Below, piece by piece: positions 1-9,166 of a DNA stretch of 64,000 nucleotides (within the stretch, counting starts at the first letter, position 1; each line of letters opens with the position of its first letter). A program made the position numbers and the translations under genes. The notes beneath the pieces were generated by a model. It saw only the letters and a program-made list of their open reading frames with translations, searched no databases and had not been told where the DNA came from. This stretch comes from Chitinophaga sp. SYP-B3965 (GTDB lineage: Bacteria > Bacteroidota > Bacteroidia > Chitinophagales > Chitinophagaceae): positions 186,001 to 250,000 of the forward strand of contig NZ_WJFD01000006.1 in NCBI RefSeq assembly GCF_009647655.1, read 5' to 3'.

Positions 1-994
1 GGCTTAGCATCCGTTCACGGATCCAGGTGCCTGCGGGTTTCAGGCGGGCAGTGGTCCATGGGCCTGCTGAGCAGGTACCTGTAGTCCATACCGCGCCGGA
101 GCGGTTATCATCAGAGTAGTTCCAGTTCGTCCAGCTGATCTTCTTGGTACGCATCAGGTCTATGTACCGTTGCGTCATGGTGAAATCATTTGGTCCGTCA
201 CCGCTCGCTTCCTGCGAACCAAACTCGGTTACAAAAACCGGCAGGCGATCGGAGGCCCAGTTCAGTTCGTTATAATACGCATTGCCGTGGGACTTTGCAT
301 AGAAGTGAAAAGTGTACATGATATTGGTGAAGCTCAAAGGATTGCTCACAATATCCTGTGCGGTACGCCCGTCAGAAATACCCATGGAACCCCAGGCATG
401 TGTACCAATAAGGATCACCGCATCACTGTCAATAGCCCGGATCACCGGGATGATCTGGTCGCCATAGTTTTTGATGGTTGCCCAGGAAACGCCGTTGGGC
501 TCATTACATACATCGTAAATGATGTTGTTCTTATTCTTGTGCTGATTGGCAATAGCGGTGAAGAATGTTTTTGCTTTTGCCAGGTTGGCATTAGGATCAC
601 CGGGAGTTAGCTGATGCCAGTCTACCAGCGCATACATGCCACGCTCTGTAGCCTCTTCTATCAGGCGGCTCACCTGTGCGGTAAAACCTGCAGGGTCTGT
701 ATCATAACCACCTTCCTGTACGTACAGGGAAATGCGCAATACATCTGCACCCCAGTCATATGCCAGGGCATCCAGCGATGCCTCCGTTAAACAACTCCCC
801 CATCCATACCACTGGATACCATGCGTGCTCATGCCGCGCAGCTGAATTGGGTTCCCATACTGATTACATAATTTAAGACCTATCACCCGTAATTGTCCAT
901 TCTGTGCAACAGGTGTTTGTGCTTTAAGGATACTTGTGCCGGTTAACAGGCATACGATCAACAGCAATAGTTTAAAGGATAAATGTGTTTTCAT
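1..994 (-). CDS. GH5 family endoglucanase/cellulase, secreted, C-terminus beyond the window
   Basis: An open frame runs leftward from ATG at 994 to the window edge (331 codons, no stop), so the C-terminus is missing. Residues 1-25 look like a signal peptide ending in KAQ. The rest reads as a TIM-barrel glycoside hydrolase of family 5. NEP at 164-166 gives E165 as acid/base, and VTEFG around 255-259 gives E257 as nucleophile. Conserved aromatic and histidine positions (HGIQWYG near 59, FHFYA near 229) also fit. The family hydrolyses beta-1,4-glucans such as cellulose, and the protein should act outside the cell. It is divergent from the glycan-active gene at 1374. The missing end could carry a T9SS sorting domain or a carbohydrate-binding module. 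Subfamily 2 is my best guess, not shown. Confidence 0.9.
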   Translation of the reverse strand, partial: MKTHLSFKLLLLIVCLLTGTSILKAQTPVAQNGQLRVIGLKLCNQYGNPIQLRGMSTHGIQWYGWGSCLTEASLDALAYDWGADVLRISLYVQEGGYDTDPAGFTAQVSRLIEEATERGMYALVDWHQLTPGDPNANLAKAKTFFTAIANQHKNKNNIIYDVCNEPNGVSWATIKNYGDQIIPVIRAIDSDAVILIGTHAWGSMGISDGRTAQDIVSNPLSFTNIMYTFHFYAKSHGNAYYNELNWASDRLPVFVTEFGSQEASGDGPNDFTMTQRYIDLMRTKKISWTNWNYSDDNRSGAVWTTGTCSAGPWTTARLKPAGTWIRERMLS

Positions 995-1373
995 AACGAT
1001 AACTATTAAGGGTTGTGATTTAGACATCAGTTAGGTTGATGGCAATACAATGCCCTGTCCTATGCGGACAATTGCGATAATTAAAAGGAGATGCGGAAGT
1101 TATAACGTGTAAATCAAGCGGGCTTTCACTCAGATTACATTCTATTCTGGCTTAAAGTGCAATCGTTTGCATAAATATAGGTAATTTCATACAAACAGAA
1201 AGAAAGATCAAGGAAAATAATTTAAATTAGGAGTAGAACAACACATCCACTTATGAAAACAACCCAGATCTAAAATGCCTGTAACAGGCTAACCGCTTCA
1301 TTTTCCGCCTTCTATACTTATTATATTCCACGCGTTGCAGGATCATTGTTTAATCATTTAAAACCCTCTTCCC
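995..1373. other. Divergent intergenic region between two secreted glycan-active genes
   Basis: About 380 bases hold no plausible gene. I find no exact TAnnTTTG box on either strand. The only symmetry I see is a 13-bp palindrome GCCTGT-A-ACAGGC at 1277-1289, about 85 bases before the start at 1374. It could be an operator for co-regulation of the two divergent genes, but nothing else supports this. Confidence 0.4.
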
Positions 1374-2879
1374 ATGATGCAGGCGTACTTCACCCGTGCT
1401 GTCTTCTCTGTAAAGGCATGCCTTGTAGGTTTATTATTATTTGTGACAGCTGCCGTACAGGCGCAGCAGTCAACTGTTATTGCTGACGGCCCCGGCAATA
1501 CGTATGAACTGATGAACGAAAAAGGATACAATGTTGAATCCCCCGATTGCGGCCACGCTGTAAAACATATCAATGAGATCATGGACACGCAGCTGGGCAA
1601 ATATGTTTTTGGCTTCACGCTGCACCGCGATCTGGATGACGACCGTTGCGGCGCTACAGACCGGCAGCGGATAGAGTTACGAGGAACAGGAAGTGCACAA
1701 CAGGGCACGCAGGGCTCTACCAGCCATTACCGCTGGAAGTTTAAACTGGATGCCAACTTCCAGGAGTCTCCCAACTTTTGCCATATCATGCAACTGAAAG
1801 CATATGGTAATGGCCATGGCAGTGGTTCGCCTATCATCACGCTTACACCGCGTTATAACAACAAAATGGAAATAGGCCATACGGGGCTGGGTGGCGCTGT
1901 TGCCACCGCTGACCTGAGCCTTTTTAAAGGTGTATGGGTAGAAGCGTACGTGAAGATCAAACACGATAATAACGGTACACTGGAATTTGTGGTCAAAAGA
2001 TTAAGTGATGGTGTAACGCTGTTATCGTACACCAACAACAGCCTGGATATGTGGGAAGATGGCGCAGGGTATGGCGCACCCAAATTCGGGTTCTACCGTA
2101 GTCTAACCAGCCCTTCTTACCTGCGCGATGAAACCATCCGCCTGGCAGATATCTGCGTAACAAAAGGCACCACAAGTCTTTGCCCCAGCGATGTGGGCAC
2201 TGCCTGTGTACCTGCTTCAGCGAGTACCGATGATGGTAATGTACCGGGCAATGTGTTGGACAATAATCTGAGCACAAGATGGTCTGCCTCTGGCAACCCA
2301 CAGTGGATACAGCTTTGCCTGAGCAGTACCCAAACAGTATCCGGTGTTCAGATCGCTTTTTATCAAGGCACCACCCGCCGTTCTAACTTTGATATACAGG
2401 TTTCCACCAACGGTACTTCTTTCTCCAATGTATCCACCGGCTTACAAAGCAGCGGTACTTCCAACGCATTGGAAACATTTAACTTCTCTCCTACATCTGC
2501 GAAATATGTCCGCATTGTGGGGCATGGCAATACGGTGAATGCCTGGAACAGTTATACGGAAGTAAAAGTATTGAACGGCAGCAGTTTTGTTTCCCGTAAG
2601 GCGGCGACAGAAGAAGAGACGAATGAGATAGAATTAAAGACTACGCCCAATCCGTTCACCCAGCAAACTACGGTAAGTTTCCATCTGAAAGCAGCGGGCA
2701 AAACACACCTCGCAGTGTATGATATTACAGGTAAGGTAGTGGCTGTACTAGTGAATGGGCAATTACCGGCAGGTAAACATACCATTCCGTTCAAATGTGG
2801 GGACACACCGGCGGGATCTTATATCCTTCAGCTACAACATGGTGGCCGGTCTATTTCTAAGAAATTGCAGAAGCTTTGA
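1374..2879 (+). CDS. Secreted jelly-roll polysaccharide-lyase-like protein with CBM32 and T9SS tail
   Basis: 501 residues with a signal peptide at 1-30 (ending AVQA). The N-terminal domain (about 40-268) has a DRQRIELRG motif at 96-104 and HIMQLK at 137-142 followed by beta-rich sequence. This resembles beta-jelly-roll lyases of the PL7/PL18/PL20 type, and glucuronan lyase (PL20) is my preferred reading. Residues about 278-402 form an F5/8 type C (discoidin/CBM32) carbohydrate-binding domain with NLSTRW and WIQLCL strands. Residues about 425-501 are a type A T9SS sorting domain (PNPFTQQT, ITGKVV, PAGSYILQL). It is therefore exported and released or anchored by T9SS and probably cleaves an acidic polysaccharide. 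The lyase family is uncertain. MM at the start makes the exact first codon ambiguous by one residue. Confidence 0.72.
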   Translation: MMQAYFTRAVFSVKACLVGLLLFVTAAVQAQQSTVIADGPGNTYELMNEKGYNVESPDCGHAVKHINEIMDTQLGKYVFGFTLHRDLDDDRCGATDRQRIELRGTGSAQQGTQGSTSHYRWKFKLDANFQESPNFCHIMQLKAYGNGHGSGSPIITLTPRYNNKMEIGHTGLGGAVATADLSLFKGVWVEAYVKIKHDNNGTLEFVVKRLSDGVTLLSYTNNSLDMWEDGAGYGAPKFGFYRSLTSPSYLRDETIRLADICVTKGTTSLCPSDVGTACVPASASTDDGNVPGNVLDNNLSTRWSASGNPQWIQLCLSSTQTVSGVQIAFYQGTTRRSNFDIQVSTNGTSFSNVSTGLQSSGTSNALETFNFSPTSAKYVRIVGHGNTVNAWNSYTEVKVLNGSSFVSRKAATEEETNEIELKTTPNPFTQQTTVSFHLKAAGKTHLAVYDITGKVVAVLVNGQLPAGKHTIPFKCGDTPAGSYILQLQHGGRSISKKLQKL

Positions 2880-2889
2880 TCTGCCCTGG

Positions 2890-2927
2890 CGCACCAGTTT
2901 GAGTAAGTATTTACTCAAACTGGTGCG
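2890..2927 (+). terminator. Strong hairpin after the lyase-like gene
   Basis: A perfect 17-bp inverted repeat (2890-2906 with 2911-2927) closes a GTAT loop 10 bases after the upstream stop codon. No T-run follows on the plus strand (TTC then A7), so it is not a textbook intrinsic terminator. It may stop transcription or protect the 3' end. Confidence 0.5.
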
Positions 2928-2989
2928 TTCAAAAAAACTTTCCGGCCTTTGAGATTGTACTAATGTGTATATACCAAAATAAAATACAC

Positions 2990-3526
2990 ATGAAATATCT
3001 CCTGGTTGCTTTGGCTTTCATAGCCTGCAATAGCGACAATAATAAACTGCAGGAACTGCAAAAGAAGGTAGATCAGTACGAAGCTGCTCAAAAGCTCACG
3101 GAAGTGCACCTCGCACGCTTCGACTCCCTGGATTTCCAGTTCTATAGCCACCAGTTATGGGATTCTCTCAGCCTCAGCCATGCAGACCACATCAAGGCAT
3201 TTTACCCGGATGGGAGCACCACAATAGGCCTGAATCCGGCACACATAGATATGCTGAAGCCGCAGTTCGAATTTGCGCCGGACACTAAGGTCACAGCGCA
3301 TCCTGTACGTTTCGGTACCGGTGAATGGACCTGCGGGATAGGCACAGTGGAAGGCACCTTCTCTCAGCCAATGGACATAGGCGGTGGTAAAACCATCCCT
3401 CCTACCGGCAGGAAATTCAAGTTCTCCATGGTCACTATCGGGCGTTGGGAAAAGGGGAAGATGATAGAGGAGTACCTCTTCTATGATAACCTGGCTATTA
3501 TGAAACAGATAGGGCTGGCCAAATAA
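2990..3526 (+). CDS. SnoaL-like (ester cyclase family) lipoprotein
   Basis: I start it at ATG 2990, because this gives a short lipoprotein signal (MKYLLVALAFIAC, lipobox-like FIAC), rather than at an in-frame ATG 27 bases earlier. The product is 178 residues. A short coiled-coil-like stretch (LQELQKKVDQYEAAQK) is followed by a SnoaL-like domain with the pattern NPAHIDMLKPQFEFAPD and a GTFSQPM/GRKFKFSM beta-sheet core. This matches the NTF2-like fold that binds small hydrophobic ligands. No catalytic function can be assigned. It is probably tethered in the periplasm or outer membrane. Confidence 0.7.
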   Translation: MKYLLVALAFIACNSDNNKLQELQKKVDQYEAAQKLTEVHLARFDSLDFQFYSHQLWDSLSLSHADHIKAFYPDGSTTIGLNPAHIDMLKPQFEFAPDTKVTAHPVRFGTGEWTCGIGTVEGTFSQPMDIGGGKTIPPTGRKFKFSMVTIGRWEKGKMIEEYLFYDNLAIMKQIGLAK

Positions 3527-3578
3527 TTAGGATAATTCGCGGAACTGGCTTATTTTATCAGAAGCCAACGCGAACTAT

Positions 3579-4874
3579 ATGAACAAATCACTAACCCTCC
3601 TGATCACCCTTATTGTATCGTCTCTATCCCTGCATGCACAAGACTTCCAGGCGCAGATCGCGCAAAAAGCCAGCGCGCTTTTACCGAAGATCATTGAATG
3701 GCGGAGATATATTCACGAACATCCTGAACTCTCTAACCGTGAAACAAAAACCGCGGAATACATTGCAGCACATTTGCGCACATTAGGTATTGAAGTAAAA
3801 ACAGGCATCGCCAAAACCGGTGTGGTAGGCCTTCTGAAAGGTGGTAAACCTGGGCCTGTTGTTGCCCTGCGTGCAGACATGGATGGATTACCGGTACTGG
3901 AAAAGGTCAATCTCCCTTTTAAATCTACCGTCACTGCAGAATATCTGGGCCAGACAGTTCCTGTGATGCATGCCTGCGGACATGATAGTCATATTGCCAT
4001 TTTAATGGGCACTGCGGAGGTGCTGGCTGCCATGAAGAAGGATATACAGGGTACAGTGAAGTTCATCTTTCAACCGGCGGAAGAAGGCCCTCCCGGCGAT
4101 GAAGAAGGTGGCGCTCCATTGATGGTGAAAGAAGGTGTGATGGAGAACCCGGTAGTAGATGCCGTGTTCGGATTACATATCGGTTCCGGTATTGAGATAG
4201 GAAAGATCCAGTATAAGCAAGGCGCTATGATGGCCTCTTCTGACTGGTTCACCATTGCCATCAAAGGTAAACAGGCACATGGCTCTTCTCCATGGAACAG
4301 TGTTGATCCTATTGTGGTAGGCACACAGATCATTAATGGTTTGCAAACCATTGTAAGCCGTCAGTCTAATATTGTAGAGGCTCCGGTTGTGATCACGGTA
4401 GGTAAATTTCATTCCGGTATACGGAGTAATATTATTCCGGAAGAAGCCGTACTGGAAGGCACCATCCGTACGCTGGACAGTAAGATGCAGGCAGATGTGC
4501 ATGAACGCATTCGCCGCACGGCCACCAAGATAGCAGAGGCTTCCAATGCACAGGTTACTGTTACCATAGATAAGAAAACGCTCGTTACTTTTAATGATTC
4601 TGCATTGGTAGCCCGCATGCTTCCTTCTTTACAGAAAGCAGCGGGAAGCGACAAAGTGAGTATCATGAATTGGGTAACGGGTGCAGAAGATTTTTCCTTC
4701 TATGGCACTAAAGCGCCGGCTTTCTTTTTCTACCTGGGTGGTATGCCTAAGGGGGCAGATCCCAAAAAGGCACCGGGCCATCATACGCCGGACTTTTACA
4801 TTGACGACAGTATGCTGGATGTGGGGGTAAAGGCCTTCTGCAATCTTGTTTTCGACTACGCTAAAAAGAAATAA
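3579..4874 (+). CDS. Secreted M20 family amidohydrolase (N-acyl amino acid / hippurate hydrolase type)
   Basis: 431 residues with a signal peptide (about 1-20, ending LHAQ), so it acts in the periplasm or outside. The metal-binding core of M20D peptidases is visible: ALRADMDGLPV, HACGHDSH, QPAEEGPPGDEEGG and GLHIGS. A dimerisation-domain motif (KGKQAHGSSPW) and the C-terminal WVTGAEDFSFY and PGHHTPDF metal ligands are also present. The family removes acyl groups from amino acids (hippurate, IAA-amino acids, N-acyl amino acids). The substrate cannot be told from sequence. It is transcribed alone and ends in a paired hairpin region shared with dnaK on the other strand. Confidence 0.9.
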   Translation: MNKSLTLLITLIVSSLSLHAQDFQAQIAQKASALLPKIIEWRRYIHEHPELSNRETKTAEYIAAHLRTLGIEVKTGIAKTGVVGLLKGGKPGPVVALRADMDGLPVLEKVNLPFKSTVTAEYLGQTVPVMHACGHDSHIAILMGTAEVLAAMKKDIQGTVKFIFQPAEEGPPGDEEGGAPLMVKEGVMENPVVDAVFGLHIGSGIEIGKIQYKQGAMMASSDWFTIAIKGKQAHGSSPWNSVDPIVVGTQIINGLQTIVSRQSNIVEAPVVITVGKFHSGIRSNIIPEEAVLEGTIRTLDSKMQADVHERIRRTATKIAEASNAQVTVTIDKKTLVTFNDSALVARMLPSLQKAAGSDKVSIMNWVTGAEDFSFYGTKAPAFFFYLGGMPKGADPKKAPGHHTPDFYIDDSMLDVGVKAFCNLVFDYAKKK

Positions 4875-4875
4875 A

Positions 4876-4894
4876 ATCCCCCCTGCGGGGGGAT
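4876..4894 (+). terminator. GC-rich hairpin directly after the M20 gene
   Basis: ATCCCCCC-TGC-GGGGGGAT begins two bases past the stop codon. A T7 run follows, but only after a 10-base gap. It probably acts with the next hairpin. Confidence 0.5.
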
Positions 4895-4927
4895 AGGGCG
4901 TGTTTTTTTAGTAAAAAATCACCCAAA

Positions 4928-4965
4928 TAAAAAAGCCCGGACGCATAAAACGTCCGGGCTTTTTT
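4928..4965. terminator. Bidirectional intrinsic terminator between M20 gene and dnaK
   Basis: The 10-bp stem AGCCCGGACG (4934-4943) pairs with CGTCCGGGCT (4951-4960), with an A-run on the left and a T-run on the right. It can therefore terminate the plus-strand M20 gene and the minus-strand dnaK. Confidence 0.9.
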
Positions 4966-4981
4966 AATATTCATTATAAGC

Positions 4982-6895
4982 TTACTTCACTTCTTCAAAC
5001 TCTGCATCAGTTACGGTATCACCGGCACCACCTTGCTGTCCGGCACCTTGCTCTGCGCCTGCCTGTGCTCCGCCATCTGCGCCAGGTTGCCCTTGCGTGG
5101 CTTTGTACATTTCTTCAGAAGCAGCTGTCCATGCATTGTTCAATTCTGCTGTGGTAGCATCGATCTGCGTGATGTCCTGTGTTTTCACCGCTTCGCGAAC
5201 TTTCTCGAGTGCAGATTCGATAGGTGCTTTCTTATCAGCAGGAATTTTATCACCGTATTCTTTCAGTTGTTTTTCTGTCTGGAATACTAAGCTTTCTGCC
5301 TGGTTCACCTTTTCGATCTTCTCACGTGCCAGTTTATCTTCTGACTCATTTGCTTTCGCTTCAGCTTTCATCTTTTCGATCTCTTCCTTACTTAAACCGC
5401 TACCGGCTTCAATACGGATGTTCTGAGATTTACCAGTACCCTGATCTTTAGCAGTTACATGGAGGATACCGTTGGCATCAATGTCAAAGATCACTTCGAT
5501 CTTCGGCACACCACGTTGTGCTGGTGGCAGGTCATTCAGGATGAATTTACCCAGCGTTCTGTTCTGAGAAGCTAAAGGTCTTTCACCTTGCAGTACATGG
5601 ATCTCTACGCTAGGCTGGTTATCAGCAGCGGTGGAGAAAGTTTCGCTTTTCTTTGTCGGAATAGTGGTGTTGGATTCGATCAGTTTAGTGAACACACCGC
5701 CCATGGTTTCGATACCGAGGGATAATGGTGTAACGTCCAGCAACAATACATCCTTCACTTCACCGGTGAGTACACCACCCTGGATAGCAGCACCAATGGC
5801 AACTACTTCATCCGGGTTCACACCTTTATTCGGTTTTTTACCAAAGAATTTTTCTACTACTTCCTGGATCTTTGGAATACGGGTAGAACCACCTACGAGG
5901 ATCACTTCATCGATCTTGGAAAGGTCCAGACCAGAATCAGCCAGCGCTTTCTTACATGGTTCCAGTGTTCTTTGGATCAGGCTGTCGCTCAGTTGTTCAA
6001 ACTTAGCGCGGGTGAGTTTCTTTACAAGGTGTTTGGGTACACCGTCTACCGCAGTGATGTATGGCAGATTGATCTCTGTTTCCTGAGAAGAAGACAATTC
6101 TATCTTCGCTTTCTCGGAAGCTTCTTTCAAACGCTGCCAGCTCATTGGGTCTTTATGCAGATCTACTGCTTCGTCTTTCTTAAATTCATCTGCCAGCCAG
6201 TCCATGATCACTTTATCAAAGTCATCACCACCCAGGTGGGTATCACCGTTGGTAGATTTTACTTCGAATACACCATCACCCAGTTCGAGGATAGAGATAT
6301 CGAAAGTACCACCACCAAGGTCAAATACAGCGATGATGCTGTCCTGATGTTTTTTGTCCATACCATAAGCCAGTGCAGCAGCAGTAGGCTCATTGATGAT
6401 CCTGCGAACGGTCAGACCTGCAATTTCACCGGCTTCTTTCGTTGCCTGGCGTTGCGCGTCATTAAAGTACGCCGGAACAGTGATAACAGCTTCTGTTACT
6501 TCCTGACCCAGGTAGTCTTCTGCCGTTTTCTTCATCTTTTGCAGGATCATAGCAGATATCTCCTGCGGAGTATATAACCTGCTATCTATATCAATACGTG
6601 TAGTGTTATTATCACCTTTTGCCACTTTGTAAGTCACATGATTCAATTCACTGGACACTTCGTCGTAGTGGCGGCCCATAAAACGCTTCACAGACATGAT
6701 AGTGTTAACAGGATTTGTGATCGCCTGGCGTTTAGCCGGATCACCCACTTTCCTTTCGCCGTTCTTTAAAAATGCAACAACGGAAGGCGTAGTACGGCGT
6801 CCTTCATCGTTGGCAATAACTACCGGTTCGTTACCTTCCATTACGGCAACGCAAGAGTTGGTAGTCCCTAAGTCAATACCTATGATTTTTCCCAT
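4982..6895 (-). CDS. dnaK: Hsp70 chaperone DnaK
   Basis: 637 residues starting at ATG 6895 (MGKIIGIDLGTTNS). A longer upstream frame is not needed, because AAGGAGA sits just before this ATG. The nucleotide-binding domain shows GIDLGTTNSC, the VPAYFNDAQRQATK and IINEPTAAALAYG segments, and FDLGGGTFD. The linker is DVLLLDVTPLSLGI. The substrate-binding domain ends in a helical lid and a Gly/Gln-rich tail closing with EFEEVK. It folds and refolds cytosolic proteins with DnaJ and GrpE, neither of which is next to it here. It is a single-gene unit divergent from the OmpA gene. Confidence 0.99.
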   Translation of the reverse strand: MGKIIGIDLGTTNSCVAVMEGNEPVVIANDEGRRTTPSVVAFLKNGERKVGDPAKRQAITNPVNTIMSVKRFMGRHYDEVSSELNHVTYKVAKGDNNTTRIDIDSRLYTPQEISAMILQKMKKTAEDYLGQEVTEAVITVPAYFNDAQRQATKEAGEIAGLTVRRIINEPTAAALAYGMDKKHQDSIIAVFDLGGGTFDISILELGDGVFEVKSTNGDTHLGGDDFDKVIMDWLADEFKKDEAVDLHKDPMSWQRLKEASEKAKIELSSSQETEINLPYITAVDGVPKHLVKKLTRAKFEQLSDSLIQRTLEPCKKALADSGLDLSKIDEVILVGGSTRIPKIQEVVEKFFGKKPNKGVNPDEVVAIGAAIQGGVLTGEVKDVLLLDVTPLSLGIETMGGVFTKLIESNTTIPTKKSETFSTAADNQPSVEIHVLQGERPLASQNRTLGKFILNDLPPAQRGVPKIEVIFDIDANGILHVTAKDQGTGKSQNIRIEAGSGLSKEEIEKMKAEAKANESEDKLAREKIEKVNQAESLVFQTEKQLKEYGDKIPADKKAPIESALEKVREAVKTQDITQIDATTAELNNAWTAASEEMYKATQGQPGADGGAQAGAEQGAGQQGGAGDTVTDAEFEEVK

Positions 6896-7104
6896 AATAA
6901 TTAATGTTCTCCTTTGTGAAACAGTGTGGCCCGGACGTTTCCGGACCTTGCCCATGAATTGTCAATGATTATGCCAAGGCCCCTTTTATGCAATTATGTC
7001 AGTTTTATCAGACAAAAAGATGTATATGAATAAAAACTATGTCTTTTTGATAGAACACAGTGGCGTAAAATTTGTTTTGCAAGGGTATCACTAACCACAA
7101 TCAT

Positions 7105-8463
7105 ATGAAAAAAATCAAATGGGTCGTTTACTTGTTGACCGTGCTACCCCTTGCAAGTTTGGCGCAGACCCCGTCAACCACTTCAGAAACTCCAACGCCT
7201 TCTTCAGGCGTCCTTTTTGGTGGAAGCAGGAACTTCCGCACCTTCTCCATCGGCATTAATGGCGGTGTATTGGTACCTTCTGTTGCTACAGGCGGCAGCA
7301 ATGATTTCTCCAAATGGCAGGTTAATTACGGTTATGGCGCTTATCTTAAATGGCAGTTGTTACACTTCCTGGCCCTCCGGGGAGACTTTGTAGGTGGTAA
7401 GCTCAAAGGAGATAACAGCCGTGAGCTGGGTAATGGCCAGGCACCAAACAGTCCTTACGCATCGTTTGAAACATCTCTTAAATGGTCCGGTAGTTTAAAT
7501 GCCGTTTTCAATTTAGCGACTATCAACTGGCTGCACAAACAAAGCGCTGCAACACTTTATGTGTCTGTAGGTGGCGGTTTGGCAGGTTACAACCCGGAAG
7601 TGACCACACCGGGCGGTATTACCACAGAATACAAACCCAGCGGTGTAATTAAAGAGTTCTTTGTACCCGTTGGGGCTGGTTTGAAGTTCAAACTCTCTGA
7701 AGGCGTGAACCTCGATCTCGGCTACACGATGCATTACCTGGATGGGGATAACCTGGACGGCTATAACAAAGCCCCCTCCAAGGACAAGTATGCCTACGGT
7801 TACGCAGGTCTGGAATTCAGCCTTGGCAGCCGCAGCAAACCACAACTGCAATGGCATAATGCCCCGGCAGTAATGTATGATCAGCTGGAAGCTGCCCGCA
7901 ACCAGCTTAAACTGGAACTGGACGCAGAGAAGGAAAACAACGCCAAACTGGCTGCCAGTGTAGCTAAGCTGCAGGTGGACAGTGATGGTGACGGTGTTTC
8001 TGACCTGTTTGACAAATGCCCGAACACACCTGCCACTGATAAGGTAGACGGGGCTGGTTGTCCGCTGCCGAAACCTGACACCATTAAACCGGAAGTGAAG
8101 GTGATCATCACAGAAGATGACCGCCGCCTGGTAAGGGAAGCGATCGCCAACCTTGAGTTTGCTACCGGTAAAGCGGATATCAAACCAAGTTCCTTTGCTT
8201 CACTGGATAGAGTGGCAGACCTGATCAAACGTAAGAACCTGAGCCTGAAACTGGCCGGCCATACGGACGATGTGGGTAAAGATGCCAGCAACATGATCCT
8301 CTCTAAGAACAGGGCAGAATCTGTGAAGGCTTACCTTGTTGGCAAGGGTGCTAACCCAAGCCGTATTGAAGCAACAGGATATGGTGAAACCCAGCCTATT
8401 GCGAGCAATAAAACAGCTGCAGGCCGTCAGCAGAACCGCCGTGTTGAGTTCACTATCTATTGA
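7105..8463 (+). CDS. OmpA family outer membrane protein with thrombospondin type 3 repeat
   Basis: Started at ATG 7105 because this gives a clean signal peptide (MKKIKWVVYLLTVLPLASLAQ). The open frame extends 33 bases upstream. The product is 452 residues. An N-terminal eight-strand-like beta-barrel (about 45-240) is followed by a short coiled coil (QLEAARNQLKLELDAEKE). Next comes a calcium-binding TSP3 motif (DSDGDGVSDLFDKCPNTP), then a C-terminal OmpA peptidoglycan-binding domain (LAGHTDDVG, LSKNRAESVKAYLV, QNRRVEFTIY). It anchors the outer membrane to peptidoglycan. A possible promoter (TTTG at 7046-7049, TAAAATTTG at 7066-7074) is one base off consensus. Confidence 0.96.
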   Translation: MKKIKWVVYLLTVLPLASLAQTPSTTSETPTPSSGVLFGGSRNFRTFSIGINGGVLVPSVATGGSNDFSKWQVNYGYGAYLKWQLLHFLALRGDFVGGKLKGDNSRELGNGQAPNSPYASFETSLKWSGSLNAVFNLATINWLHKQSAATLYVSVGGGLAGYNPEVTTPGGITTEYKPSGVIKEFFVPVGAGLKFKLSEGVNLDLGYTMHYLDGDNLDGYNKAPSKDKYAYGYAGLEFSLGSRSKPQLQWHNAPAVMYDQLEAARNQLKLELDAEKENNAKLAASVAKLQVDSDGDGVSDLFDKCPNTPATDKVDGAGCPLPKPDTIKPEVKVIITEDDRRLVREAIANLEFATGKADIKPSSFASLDRVADLIKRKNLSLKLAGHTDDVGKDASNMILSKNRAESVKAYLVGKGANPSRIEATGYGETQPIASNKTAAGRQQNRRVEFTIY

Positions 8464-8494
8464 TAATCTGACAGTTTTGCATGTCATTATACCA

Positions 8495-8525
8495 AGGGCG
8501 CCGATGCAGATCGGCGCCCTTTTTT
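8495..8525 (+). terminator. Intrinsic terminator after OmpA-family gene
   Basis: AGGGCGCCGA (8495-8504) pairs with TCGGCGCCCT (8511-8520) and is followed by T6. Confidence 0.92.
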
Positions 8526-8571
8526 GCGGCATACTATTTGCCAAATGACAGCCTGCTAACTATAACGTATT

Positions 8572-9153
8572 ATGAAAAAACTTGCTTTTTTAATTTTATT
8601 CGGAGGATTGGTTGCTAATGCCAGCGCACAGGAGATCAGCTTTGGTGCAAAGGGTGGTTTGAACATTGCCAAAGTGACTAACACGATCTTCGGGGATGAA
8701 GAGACCAGGGCTTCCATTTATTTGGGTGGTTTTGCGCGTATAGCCGTGAATGAGAGCTGGAGCGTTCAGCCGGAACTGGTATACTCCGGCCAGGGGTTCA
8801 AATACGATATTCCTATCCTGGGAGAATATAAGGTGCGCCTCAACTACATTAACGTCCCTGTAATGGTACAGTATTATCTGATTCCTGAATTTCACCTGGA
8901 AGCTGGCCCGCAACTGGGTTTCCTGGTAGCTGCCAAAAACATACATGGCAAAACGACTGTGGATGTCAAAGACCAGACGAAAGGTGTAGACTTTGGGCTG
9001 GGCTTTGGATTCGGTTATGACTTTGATTTTGGATTAGGCATTGGTGGCCGGTATAATTTCGGTTTAACGGATGTATATGAACAGGATGAAAGCCAGAAGA
9101 ACTCCGTTGCGCAGATAGGTTTGTATTATACTTTTGGGAAGTTTAAGAAATAG
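8572..9153 (+). CDS. PorT-family outer membrane beta-barrel protein
   Basis: 193 residues with a signal peptide (MKKLAFLILFGGLVANASAQ). The mature part has the alternating beta pattern and glycines of the OMP_b-brl_2 family: GAKGGLNIAKV near the start, QPELVYSGQGFKYD, INVPVMVQYYL, and a terminal GLYYTFGKFKK strand. Such small eight-strand barrels are common in Bacteroidota and mostly have no known role. It has its own start downstream of the OmpA terminator. Confidence 0.88.
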   Translation: MKKLAFLILFGGLVANASAQEISFGAKGGLNIAKVTNTIFGDEETRASIYLGGFARIAVNESWSVQPELVYSGQGFKYDIPILGEYKVRLNYINVPVMVQYYLIPEFHLEAGPQLGFLVAAKNIHGKTTVDVKDQTKGVDFGLGFGFGYDFDFGLGIGGRYNFGLTDVYEQDESQKNSVAQIGLYYTFGKFKK

Positions 9154-9166
9154 CGCTGTTTTTTTA

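Noticed and set aside
170..610. Open frame of 146 codons on the plus strand
   Set aside because: It is antisense to the GH5 gene, has no family features, and the GH5 frame has full catalytic motifs.
5972..6577. Open frame of 201 codons on the plus strand inside dnaK
   Set aside because: It is a shadow of the highly biased dnaK coding strand, with no domain features.
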